This document shows positions 15,547 through 24,800 of a DNA stretch of 64,000 nucleotides, piece after piece (position 1 is the first letter of the stretch; each line of letters begins with the position of its first letter). This stretch comes from SVTX01 sp045659745. Its GTDB lineage: Bacteria; Bacillota; Clostridia; Oscillospirales; CAG-272. The notes beneath the pieces are model-generated. The model did not search any database and was not told where the DNA came from. It saw only the letters and a list, made by a program, of their open reading frames with translations. The stretch spans positions 10,374-74,373 of the forward strand of contig JAZRCL010000073.1 of NCBI GenBank assembly GCA_045659745.1. Direction: 5' to 3'. The position numbers and the translations under genes were made by a program.

Positions 15547-17868
15547 TCAACCGTCAACCCTTGAGAACTTAAATCTGTATATTTCAGGGGACAGAATAAG
15601 AGTAGCATCAGGCGAGACAAATGAGCTTGTATCATAGTATGCCGCGATCTCGTCGGTTGAGAATATCACGGTCTTAATATTAAATCCATTCTGTATTTTA
15701 TATTTTTGCTTGGGCGTTGGTCCGCGACTACCAAAAATAAGGTGATCGGTCTTATTCATATTGTCAAACATATCCTGCGAAAGACTGCTTTCCACGTATG
15801 ACGGCGATATGTACGTTAAGGTTTCCTTGCCGACATTAAGGGTCAGCATAGTGATAGGAGCGGTTGAGCGACTTATGGTTTCTCTGTTTATTCTTACGGA
15901 AATACCGTCTATAAGATAAAGCTCCTCCCCGTCCTCATAAAAATCCACAATCACGTTGTTATCCTTGGCGCACTCCATTATGGCTGTCATTCTGAAATAA
16001 TCGTCGTTGCCTTCGGGCTTTGGCATATATAGCCTTCTTATGCGTTGAGACTGAAAAGATTTTGATAGACTTGCTATATGTGCCGTTGTGTATTTTGTAA
16101 TCACAAGACAGTCTATCTCGGTAGCGTTGAGGTTGCTAAGCTCATGGTATGCGCAGTTCAGGCTGGAATAATATCCCGGTGTCATATCAAACAGTACCGT
16201 ATCTTCTCCGTTGTTTGCGAGTATGATATTTCGGTCATCCGATTGGTTTACATAAGATATTCTTATATTTTGAGTGTTTTTATATGACACACAACCAATT
16301 GCTACAAAGAAAACTGTAAGCGCGATAACAAACGGCACGGGTGACAGATATCTGCGCTTGAATTTCAGTGCAAGACAGAAAAACAGCACAACACCTAGAG
16401 TTATTGCTGCGATTGCAGTAAATTCATAATTGAGTGATATCATACAATCGTCTCGCAAGGATATTTTCTCACAATATCCCGTCATAAATTTTGAGCATGT
16501 AGTAATACCAAGCCCAATAAGCTTACCGATAATTGGAGTCTTCATAAATATCAGGTAAAGCGGAGTCAGTATAAGTAGTGCCTCGGTAGGTAGTCCTAAA
16601 AGTAATGACGACTTCACGGAAAACAGAGACATTTCTTGCGTGAAGATGCAGAAAACTATAATCAGCGGCGCGATTGCACAAACAGACGTCAATATCAAAG
16701 TCACTATGGTGCGTATAGGAGCGATCAATATTTTCCACTTTGCATAGTATGGTTGGAACAAGTAAAATGCAAAGTTCTGGAACGTGGGTATATAAACCAA
16801 AATTCCAAAGGTTGCAGCAAATGACATCCAGAACCCAGCGTCAAGAATGGCATGCGGAGAAAACACGAAAATAATCACACCCGCTATCGATAGTGACGTC
16901 AACGGGTCAGACTGATAAGAGCATATCATCGAAAGATACACTATCAAAAGCATAATTATGGAACGCGTAGCGGATATTGAAAAGCCCGTGAAAGCGAGAT
17001 AAAACACCGCTAATAGCGATAGTATCACGGCGCGTGGCTTGTACGGAATAAAGAGTTTTTTGAGTATAAATGCAATAACACCGAATATAATGCTCATGTG
17101 CATACCGCTTATCGCAAGTATATGTGATGCGCCCGCTCGTCTGAAATCACGCTTGATACTTGTAGGGATAACTTCCTTGTTTCCAAGAAATAAAGCAGAG
17201 CATACACCGCCGACGTCATCGCCCAAGGCGTTGATCAGTCTGTATGAGAGTCTTGCATTCATTCTTGAGAGGACGGCTAAAGGGTGCTTGCTTTTCTCAA
17301 TATATACGCCGAGGTCCTCTTCGGAATCCGACACGAACTTAACGAGTACTCCGTCGGCGAGCATCATATCCGCTTCTCTGTAAGCGCCGACCTGCTCTTC
17401 AAATTGACCTATTCTAAACTGCCCGCGTATCTCGTTTCCTACCTGAATGTTGGCAAGATATTCGCATTCAAGACTTGCCTTAAAGGAGTCGGCGTTGCCG
17501 TTCATGCTCGTGACGAGAATAGTATATTCACTTGACGCTCCTGCAGCATACGACTCAGATAAAACTATACCCTCAATTATGTATTCTTGATCATCAGGAA
17601 GACTTTCATATTTTTTAATTCTGACGTCAAAGCACATAATCGAAGAGACCGATGATAAAATTATAAATACACAGCAAAAAATAATCGTGATAAATTTATT
17701 GATTGAAATTTTGCGGATGATTTTAAAAGCTATAAATATCAGAGCGACAAGCAAGGAAAGCGCGGCACATATTATTTTTGTTTTTAGATTGACGTAATAG
17801 AAAATAACGGAGAACGCAATAAACAACATACATCCGCAAAACAAAGGTCTGTTCTTAAAAATGTTCAT
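15547..17868 (-). CDS. comEC: ComEC/Rec2-type DNA uptake channel, degenerate hydrolase domain
   Basis: 773 residues. Two or three N-terminal helices and an OB-like domain (DUF4131, about 80-190) precede the multi-helix Competence domain (about 215-480), with the signature RRAGASHILAISGMHMSIIFG. ComEC carries one DNA strand across the membrane in natural transformation. The C-terminal metallo-beta-lactamase-like domain (about 540-773) is recognisable by position, but the usual HxHxDH is missing (ITKYTTAHIASLSKSF is in its place) and the VGQGDS motif reads VNQSDDRN. Nuclease activity is therefore unlikely from this copy. ComEA is not in the window. Whether the organism is competent cannot be judged. 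Confidence 0.85.
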   Translation of the reverse strand: MNIFKNRPLFCGCMLFIAFSVIFYYVNLKTKIICAALSLLVALIFIAFKIIRKISINKFITIIFCCVFIILSSVSSIMCFDVRIKKYESLPDDQEYIIEGIVLSESYAAGASSEYTILVTSMNGNADSFKASLECEYLANIQVGNEIRGQFRIGQFEEQVGAYREADMMLADGVLVKFVSDSEEDLGVYIEKSKHPLAVLSRMNARLSYRLINALGDDVGGVCSALFLGNKEVIPTSIKRDFRRAGASHILAISGMHMSIIFGVIAFILKKLFIPYKPRAVILSLLAVFYLAFTGFSISATRSIIMLLIVYLSMICSYQSDPLTSLSIAGVIIFVFSPHAILDAGFWMSFAATFGILVYIPTFQNFAFYLFQPYYAKWKILIAPIRTIVTLILTSVCAIAPLIIVFCIFTQEMSLFSVKSSLLLGLPTEALLILTPLYLIFMKTPIIGKLIGLGITTCSKFMTGYCEKISLRDDCMISLNYEFTAIAAITLGVVLFFCLALKFKRRYLSPVPFVIALTVFFVAIGCVSYKNTQNIRISYVNQSDDRNIILANNGEDTVLFDMTPGYYSSLNCAYHELSNLNATEIDCLVITKYTTAHIASLSKSFQSQRIRRLYMPKPEGNDDYFRMTAIMECAKDNNVIVDFYEDGEELYLIDGISVRINRETISRSTAPITMLTLNVGKETLTYISPSYVESSLSQDMFDNMNKTDHLIFGSRGPTPKQKYKIQNGFNIKTVIFSTDEIAAYYDTSSFVSPDATLILSPEIYRFKFSRVDG

Positions 17869-17935
17869 TACGTATCTCCCTTCTAAAAATTTTAGACTAT
17901 AAAACTGTCAAAATAAAAAATTTTTTCAAAATTGC

Positions 17936-17964
17936 TTGACAAATGTATCGAAAGACTATATAAT
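17936..17964 (+). promoter_or_regulatory. Consensus sigma-A promoter for acpP
   Basis: TTGACA (17936-17941), 17-base spacer, TATAAT (17959-17964): perfect in both hexamers, as expected for one of the most abundant proteins in the cell. The leader to the start at 18026 is about 55 bases. Confidence 0.9.
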
Positions 17965-18025
17965 AAGCGTGTTGTGACAGTTGAATGTATTCGACTGCAA
18001 ATGAAAATTTACAGGAGGAATTGAA

Positions 18026-18250
18026 ATGTTTGAGAAAGTTAAGGAGCTTCTCGTATCTGAGCTCCAGATAAACGAGTCTGATATCACTCTTGATGCAGAG
18101 CTTTCTGCAGATCTTGGAATCAACTCTATCGAGCTTGCTGACCTTGTAATGATTTGCGAGGAGAAGTTTGATCTTACTATTGAAGATGAAGATCTTCATT
18201 CTTTCATTACAGTCGGTGACGTAGTAAACTATCTCGAGTCTACTCTTTAA
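18026..18250 (+). CDS. acpP: Acyl carrier protein
   Basis: 74 residues, acidic, four-helix ACP. The phosphopantetheine serine lies in LGINSIELADLVM (usual motif DSL; here NSI). The C-terminal end, TIEDEDLHSFITVGDVVNYL, is typical. It carries fatty-acyl intermediates. The gene stands alone with a consensus promoter and its own terminator, not within a fab cluster, so it may be the general ACP or a secondary one; the DSL-to-NSI change leaves this open. The SD is AGGAGG. Confidence 0.9.
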   Translation: MFEKVKELLVSELQINESDITLDAELSADLGINSIELADLVMICEEKFDLTIEDEDLHSFITVGDVVNYLESTL

Positions 18251-18270
18251 TTTAGCAGCCTTCAATATAT

Positions 18271-18301
18271 AATCCGCATCCGTATTTATGGGATGCGGAT
18301 T
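18271..18301. terminator. Bidirectional terminator between acpP and ispE
   Basis: 11-bp stem AATCCGCATCC/GGATGCGGATT with a 9-base loop and T-rich sequence on the plus side (18300-18309). It separates the convergent stops at 18250 and 18308. Confidence 0.85.
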
Positions 18302-18307
18302 TTATTT

Positions 18308-19153
18308 TTATACAGGCTCGCACAGATGGGCGATAGCGCCCATACCTACAAGTGTATCCTTTGCGGCAGATGCCTGCTCTTTCGATGAGAATATTCCAAA
18401 TACGGACGGACCGCTTCCGCTCATCATAGAGATATCCGCTCCGTTTTCACACAAAATATCTTTTATTTTTTGTACAGCGGGGCGGCTGGGTATGACTGCC
18501 GACTCAAAAATATTGAACATACCGCTTACATTGTTCTCTTTTTCAAGTAATTTGAGAAGGTCTTTTCTTGGACGGTAATTTTCAAAATTATCAAACATAC
18601 AGTCAAGCATAGAGTAGGCCTTGGGGGTAGATACGCCGTCGCCCATTTTGGCAATGACGATATAGCACTCGTGGAGCGGCTTGAAATCGCTCAGCTTTTC
18701 TCCTATTCCAAGTGAAAGCTTCGTCCCTCCGGCAATACAGAACGGTACGTCTGCACCGATTTTTGCACCGATAGATAGAAGCTCGTCGGCAGTCTTTTTA
18801 TTTCCTGTCAGCTCGTTAAGAAGTGTCAGTACTGCCGCCGCGTCCGTACTGCCCCCCGCAAGTCCCGCCTCAGCGGGAATTCTTTTGGCAATGTGGATTT
18901 TAACTTTACCGGAATTAAGAAAAAGGTTTGCCGCTTTGTAAGCTATATTTTTCTCTCCAAGAGGGATTGAAGCATCGTCGCAGCTTATCTCGATAGACTT
19001 ATCTTCACTCTCGCAGTATTCCACGGTGACTGTGTCACAAAGGCTGACGCTCTGCATAACGCTTATTATATTGTGGTATCCGTCGGCTCTTTTGGATTCT
19101 ATATCCAAAAACAAATTTATTTTGGCATAAGCATCCCTTTGCAAAATGTTCAT
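18308..19153 (-). CDS. ispE: 4-diphosphocytidyl-2-C-methyl-D-erythritol kinase
   Basis: 281 residues, GHMP kinase fold. Key blocks are AYAKINLFLDI at the start, the ATP loop KRIPAEAGLAGGSTDAAAVL (about 90-110), the Asp of GGSTDAAA, and the late glycine loop MMSGSGPSVFGIF. It phosphorylates CDP-methylerythritol in the MEP route to isoprenoids; ispD and ispF are 31 kb away in this window. The start has GGGAGGTAG upstream. Length is normal. The C-terminus is adjacent to the acpP terminator. Confidence 0.93.
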   Translation of the reverse strand: MNILQRDAYAKINLFLDIESKRADGYHNIISVMQSVSLCDTVTVEYCESEDKSIEISCDDASIPLGEKNIAYKAANLFLNSGKVKIHIAKRIPAEAGLAGGSTDAAAVLTLLNELTGNKKTADELLSIGAKIGADVPFCIAGGTKLSLGIGEKLSDFKPLHECYIVIAKMGDGVSTPKAYSMLDCMFDNFENYRPRKDLLKLLEKENNVSGMFNIFESAVIPSRPAVQKIKDILCENGADISMMSGSGPSVFGIFSSKEQASAAKDTLVGMGAIAHLCEPV

Positions 19154-19295
19154 AAGACTACCTCCCTCTGTATTTCATACTTACATTATACTACTCTTTT
19201 CGCGTTCTTCTGTTAATATTTGTTAAACTTTTTAATAAATAACCGAGAAATCCGCGCTTTTTATAAAAAAATAAGCTTTGTGCGCAGAGTTAATC

Positions 19296-19324
19296 TTGAC
19301 GAATAATCAAAAAAGGTATATAAT
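19296..19324 (+). promoter_or_regulatory. Promoter for the TSCPD-phosphohexomutase pair
   Basis: TTGACG (19296-19301), 17-base spacer, TATAAT (19319-19324). The leader to the ATG at 19409 is about 80 bases. The rest of the 255-base gap to ispE is AT-rich with nothing else recognised. Confidence 0.8.
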
Positions 19325-19408
19325 ATAATTTGAGGCGGATGTACAACTAACGCCCCGAATTTCACAATTGAAAATCAAGTATAAATTTAATAAAAAGGAG
19401 ATAGAAAA

Positions 19409-19663
19409 ATGGAACACATTACTTACACTCCCCACGGAGTTTGCTCAAGAAAAATAGACATTGACGTTGAGGACGGCATAATCAAGTCCGCAGAGTTTAC
19501 GGGCGGGTGCTCGGGAAACACCAAGGGCCTTTGCTCCCTGCTTATCGGTATGAGTGTTGAGGAGGCAATAAAGAGACTCGAAGGTATAAAGTGCGGCCCT
19601 CGCCCCACTTCCTGCCCCGACCAGATCTCGCGCGCACTCAAGGAATATCTTGAAAATAAATAA
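19409..19663 (+). CDS. TSCPD domain protein, TIGR03905 family
   Basis: 84 residues. Cys-containing blocks are HGVCSRKI, FTGGCSGNTKGL, IKCGPRPTSCPDQISRAL; the last gives the domain its name. TSCPD domains occur alone or at the end of vitamin-B12-dependent ribonucleotide reductases, where the cysteines may bind zinc or relay electrons; the stand-alone protein has no proven role. It leads a two-gene transcript with the phosphohexomutase (15 bases between). SD AAGGAG. Confidence 0.85.
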   Translation: MEHITYTPHGVCSRKIDIDVEDGIIKSAEFTGGCSGNTKGLCSLLIGMSVEEAIKRLEGIKCGPRPTSCPDQISRALKEYLENK

Positions 19664-19678
19664 TAATAGAGGTGTCAA

Positions 19679-21394
19679 ATGGAAAAGTATTTAGAAAACT
19701 ATAACCGTTGGTTAAACTCCCCTGTTCTTACTAATGAGGAAAAGAATGAGCTTATCTCAATCGCCGGTGACGAAAACGAGATAAAATTCCGCTTTTCGTC
19801 TTATCTCTCCTTTGGTACTGCGGGACTCCGCGGCACTATGAAGGTTGGCATGAACGCGATGAATATTTACACCGTCGCTCACGCAACACAGGGCCTTGCT
19901 TCCCTTATTCTGAAGGAAGGCAGAGCGGCAGACGGCGTGGCTATCGCATACGACTCCAGAAACAATTCCGAGCTTTTCGCTCACGTATCCGCAGAGGTAC
20001 TTGCGGCGGCAGGCATACCCGTTTACATTTTTGACGCGCTTCGCCCCACCCCCGAGCTTTCGTTTGCTCTCCGTGAGCTGAAATGCGTTGCGGGTATAAA
20101 CATAACTGCATCCCACAACCCCAAGCAGTACAACGGCTACAAGGCTTATTGGGAGGACGGCGCACAGCTTCCCCCCGAGCACGCAGATACAGTCAGCGCG
20201 GAGATCGCAAAGGTTGATATTTTTGACGGCGTTAAGAGAATGAGCTTTGACGAGGGTGTCAAGTCGGGTATTATCACTGTAATCGGAGCGGAGATTGACG
20301 AAAAGTATCTTGCTCAGGTTCAGGCGCAGGCGGTAAATCCCAATGCGGTCAAGAACGTTGCCGACGACCTCAAGATTGTTTACACTCCCCTCCACGGCAC
20401 AGGACATAAGCTTGTTCCTGAAATCCTCAGAAGAACGGGACTCAAGCATCTTTATACTGTTGATGAGCAGTGCGTAATAGACGGAAACTTCCCCACAGTC
20501 GAGAAGCCCAACCCCGAGTATGCAGAGGTGTTTGCTCTTGGTATTGAGCTTGCAAACAAGGTAGGAAGCGACCTTATTATCGCGACCGACCCCGACGCTG
20601 ACCGCGTTGGCGTTGTTGCGAGAACAAAGGACGGCTCGTTCAGAACCATCACGGGCAACCAGATGGGCGCGCTTTTACTTGACTATATAATCACGGCTTA
20701 TGAGCAGACAAACACTATGCCTCCTCTCCCCTATGCCGTAAAGACTATCGTGACTACCGAGCTTGCTTCCAAGATATGTCAGTCTCACGGCGTTGAGATA
20801 TACAACGTGCTTACAGGCTTTAAGTTTATCGGAGAGGTAATTAAGAACCACGAAAAGAGCGGTCAGGGCTCGTACATTTTCGGTTTTGAGGAGAGCTACG
20901 GCTACCTCAAGGGCACTTATGCAAGAGATAAGGACGCAGTTGTCGCATCTATGCTTATCTGCGAGATGACGGCTTACTACGCGGCAAAGAATATGACTCT
21001 CTCCGACGCGCTTGAGCTTCTTTATGAGAGATACGGCTATTGCTGTGAGTCCAACTCCGAGATATATATGGAAGGCGTTGACGGCCCCGCAAAGATAGCG
21101 GCTATTATGGACGGCCTCCGCAACAATGCTCCCACCTCCATTGGCGGCGCGAGTGTTGTGACCTTCGGTGACTATAATGCCGAGGAATTTACGGATATTG
21201 CAACGGGCAAGAAAACTCCTACGGGTCTTCCTAAGTCCAACGTGCTTTATTTCAAGCTGGACAACGGCGACGTTATTATCGTTCGCCCCTCGGGTACAGA
21301 GCCCAAGATTAAATTCTACTTCCTCGTTATTGCCGAAAATTCGGACAACGCGCAGGAGAAGATTGCTGGATATAAGAAATCGCTTAATATATAA
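19679..21394 (+). CDS. pgcA: Phospho-sugar mutase (phosphoglucomutase/phosphomannomutase)
   Basis: 571 residues, the long alpha-D-phosphohexomutase type found in Firmicutes. The phosphoserine loop is NITASHNPKQYNGYK, metal loop ATDPDADRVG, sugar-binding loop GFEESYGYL, and phosphate-binding loop RPSGTEPKIKFY. It interconverts hexose 1- and 6-phosphates, feeding UDP-glucose and glycan synthesis. By length and the GFEESYGYLKGTYARDKDA loop it belongs with B. subtilis PgcA (alpha-phosphoglucomutase); activity on mannose is possible. A terminator follows directly. Confidence 0.9.
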   Translation: MEKYLENYNRWLNSPVLTNEEKNELISIAGDENEIKFRFSSYLSFGTAGLRGTMKVGMNAMNIYTVAHATQGLASLILKEGRAADGVAIAYDSRNNSELFAHVSAEVLAAAGIPVYIFDALRPTPELSFALRELKCVAGINITASHNPKQYNGYKAYWEDGAQLPPEHADTVSAEIAKVDIFDGVKRMSFDEGVKSGIITVIGAEIDEKYLAQVQAQAVNPNAVKNVADDLKIVYTPLHGTGHKLVPEILRRTGLKHLYTVDEQCVIDGNFPTVEKPNPEYAEVFALGIELANKVGSDLIIATDPDADRVGVVARTKDGSFRTITGNQMGALLLDYIITAYEQTNTMPPLPYAVKTIVTTELASKICQSHGVEIYNVLTGFKFIGEVIKNHEKSGQGSYIFGFEESYGYLKGTYARDKDAVVASMLICEMTAYYAAKNMTLSDALELLYERYGYCCESNSEIYMEGVDGPAKIAAIMDGLRNNAPTSIGGASVVTFGDYNAEEFTDIATGKKTPTGLPKSNVLYFKLDNGDVIIVRPSGTEPKIKFYFLVIAENSDNAQEKIAGYKKSLNI

Positions 21395-21402
21395 AGTAAA
21401 TA

Positions 21403-21440
21403 AAAAGGTCGGGAGAAATCCCGACCTTTTGTTGTTTTTT
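21403..21440 (+). terminator. Terminator after the phosphohexomutase gene
   Basis: 12-bp stem AAAAGGTCGGGA/TCCCGACCTTTT with a GAAA tetraloop, followed by T-rich sequence to 21440. Confidence 0.9.
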
Positions 21441-21488
21441 GATGTGGTTATAATTATACGTTCCCGTCGGCGCGGGTGTTACACATTG

Positions 21489-21824
21489 TTATTCATTCCA
21501 TTTTTGCAAAAGCATTTCTGCAGCAAAACTTAGTGTACCATCGTCCGAGAATTCCATAACATTCTTTAAGGTGGCTACGGCTACATCCACACAAATATTA
21601 TATTTCAAGCACATAGAGGAGGCATTAACTTTAACCCTATCATCTTGATGAGATAACAATGTACACAACAGATCAGAACAGTCAATTTGAGACACTTCTT
21701 CCTGTAGTTTTATCATTTTATCCATTGCCCCATTATGAGCTCTGACTTTTGCTTTATCGGTATAATCATCTTTCAAGCATTGTTCTAATGATAATTGGAT
21801 AAACAAATTATAATAATCTTTCAT
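21489..21824 (-). CDS. DUF2019-like HEAT-repeat protein
   Basis: 111 residues, all helical by pattern. The arrangement FIQLSLEQCLKDDYTDKAKV, then HNGAMDKMIKLQEEV, LLCTLLSHQDDRVKVNASSM, AVATLKNVMEF and LSFAAEMLLQKWNE is that of DUF2019 (HEAT-like, about 110 residues). Such proteins are scattered singly in bacterial genomes and some sit next to polymorphic toxin genes, but no toxin is seen here. The codon choice looks more AT-rich than that of its neighbours, which hints at acquisition. It lies 46 bases downstream of dnaE on the same strand with its own GGAGG site. Function unknown. Confidence 0.6.
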   Translation of the reverse strand: MKDYYNLFIQLSLEQCLKDDYTDKAKVRAHNGAMDKMIKLQEEVSQIDCSDLLCTLLSHQDDRVKVNASSMCLKYNICVDVAVATLKNVMEFSDDGTLSFAAEMLLQKWNE

Positions 21825-21869
21825 GAAAACCTCCTCCTGAATTTATCACATGTCACAATTAATAACGAA

Positions 21870-24800
21870 TTATTTCAAAATACAGTTCTCCTCTCCAAGC
21901 AGCTTTTTAAGCTCGGAGATAACGTAATCGGAGCAGTACATTTTCTGACTGTACTCGGAGTATTTTTTAGTGCTGCTGTCGTAGAAAATTACGGAGAGGC
22001 TTCCCTCGTTGAATATATCCACGAGATTTTTCGCATACTTGAACTTTTCACATTCCATATCGGGAACACGCAGATATATCTTTGTGGGAGCTATAGCCTG
22101 TTTTTGAGGGACGGGAGCGGTCTTGGGTGTGGTCTGCGCAGGCTCTGCGGGTTTTGTCGGCTGCGCGCTTGTGTAAGCCGAGAGATATACCGAGAGTCTG
22201 GGGTCTGCGGCGGGCTGTGAGGGGTTGTCATCAACTTGCGCTTTTGTCTCCTTGATTTGCTCCTGCTTTTCATAGACGGAGTTTTCCATCAGCGGAGATA
22301 CGAGATTTACAAGTATCTTTGCGTCCTCGTCCTTGTATGACAGAGTTCCCTCTATATATACCCCATTGTCAAGCAATATTTCGTGCGAATAATTGTTGTA
22401 GACCTTCGGGAAGGCTATACACTCTATCTCGCCAAGCTTGTCTTCAAGCTTGAAAAACGCCATTCGCTCTTCTCTTCTCGTTGTCTTGAAGGTCACCCCG
22501 GTTATAATGCCCGCGAGCTTTATTTTTGCGCCATCGCGGAGAGTGCTGTCCTCGGATATAATATCCGTTATCTGCGATACCGAAAGAGATTTGACGTGGC
22601 CTTCAAAGTTGTCCAGCATATGTCCCGAGAAATACATTCCCGAGGCGTCCTTTTCAAGCATAAGCTTCTCGCGCATAGTAAATTCGGGGATGCTCGGGTA
22701 CTCGAACGACGGCGTGTCATTCCCGCCCATCATTGAGAACATATCCATCTGTCCCATTATATTGTTGCGCTTTTTCTGCTGTATGTTGTCGATTATGCTC
22801 TCATAAGACGAGAGTATCTGGGAGCGGTACGCGCCCATGCCGTCAAAGCCTCCCGCCTTGATGATTGCTTCTATCTGACGCTTGTTAATGTCTGTCGTCT
22901 CGGACATTCTCTCAACGAAATTCTCAAACGACGAGAAGGGCTCGCGCGTTCTTTCGCGTATTATCGCCGAAATAAACTGTCTGCCCACATTTTTGAGCGC
23001 CGCCATACCAAATCGTATATTGCCGTCTGTATCCGTGCCGAAATCAACTCGGCTTGTGTTTATATTGGGCGGCAGAACGGATATGCCGAATTTTGAGCAT
23101 TCGGCGATATATTCCGCGGCTTTGGTGCGGTTGTCAAGCACGCTTGTAAGAAGCGCTGCCATATATTCTCCCGTGTAGTGAGCTTTAAGGTAAGCCGTGC
23201 GGTAGGATATAAGTGCGTAGGCTGCGGCGTGAGACTTGTTAAAGGCGTAGTTTGCAAAGCTTGACATATCCTCAAAAAGCTTTTCTGCCTTTTTGCTGTC
23301 AATGCCGTTAGCTTTAGCTCCCTCAATAAACTGCTCGCGCTCGGCATTCAATACCGACGCCTTTTTCTTTGACATGGCGCGTCGCACTATATCCGCGTGA
23401 CCAAAGGTATATCCCGCGATATTTCGGAAGATACTCATTACCTGCTCCTGATATACGGTGCAGCCGTAAGTGGAGCGGAGTATGGGCTCAAGTTCGGGAA
23501 TGTCGTATTTTATTTTTGAGGGGTCGTGCTTGCACTCGATAAATCTCGGTATGGAGTCCATAGGGCCGGGACGGTAGAGCGCTATCGCCGCGATAATATC
23601 GTCGATACACTCGGGGCGGAGATTCTGGAGCATCTGTCTCATTCCGTCCGACTCAAGCTGGAATACGCCGAGAGTATTTCCCTTTGAGATAAGCTCGTAA
23701 GCGTCCTTATCGTCAAGGGGTATTTTTTCTATATCGAAATTCGGGTTTTGCTCTTTTATCTGCTTTTCCGCGTCGCTGATAATTGTGAGGTAGCGGAGTG
23801 CTAAAAAGTCGAATTTGAGAAGTCCTAATGCCGCTATAGTGTCCATATCGAACTGTGTGACGGTCGCGCTGTTGCTCGTGGCAAGCGGTACGTAATCGCA
23901 CACGGGCTCGTCCGTAATAACTATGCCTGCGGCGTGTACGGAGATGTTTCGTGGCATTCCCTCAAGCGCCATTGCGGTGTCTATAAGTTCACGCACCTGC
24001 TCGGAGTCCTTATACATTTCTGCGAGCGCGGGGGCTTTGATAGCCTGCTTTAAGGTTATTCCAAGCTCGTGAGGAACGGCTTTTGCTACTGCGTCAACGT
24101 CGGAATAAGACATACCCATAGCTCGACCGCAATCGCGTATTGCTGCCTTTGCCGCAAGAGTACCAAACGTGATTATCTGCGAGACGTGGTCCTTGCCGTA
24201 TTTGTCCTCGACGTATCTTATGATCTCGTCACGTCGCTCGTAACAAAAGTCAATATCAATATCGGGCATGCTTACTCGTTCGGGATTGAGGAATCTCTCG
24301 AAAAGCAGGTCGAATTTTATGGAGTCGACCTCGGTAATTCCAAGCAGATATGCCACAAGGCTTCCCGCTCCTGATCCTCTGCCCGGACCAACGGATATGC
24401 CTGAGCGTTTTGCAAAGTTTACGTAGTCCTGAACTATGAGGAAATAGTCCGCATATCCCATTGAGGAGATCACAGATAGCTCGTATTTTATTCTATCCTC
24501 GTAGGCTTGTCTGTTATTGTGCGGATTATCGCCAAATACTATGTGCCCTCTCTCTATGCGGCTTTCAAGTCCGCGATGTGTGAGCTCGCAAAGGTATTCT
24601 TCCGCGCTCTTGCCCATAGGACAAGGGAATTTCGGGAGAAGTACCTGCTCAAAGTCAAACTCAAGGTTGCACTTCTCTGCTATTTTGACCGTGTTTTCTA
24701 TTGCCGAGGGGTATTCGGCGTAAATCTCGCGCATTTCCTCGGTTGTCTTGATATAGTAATCGTCGGAGTCAAATTCAGGTTTGTGAGGGTCGGTGAGTGT

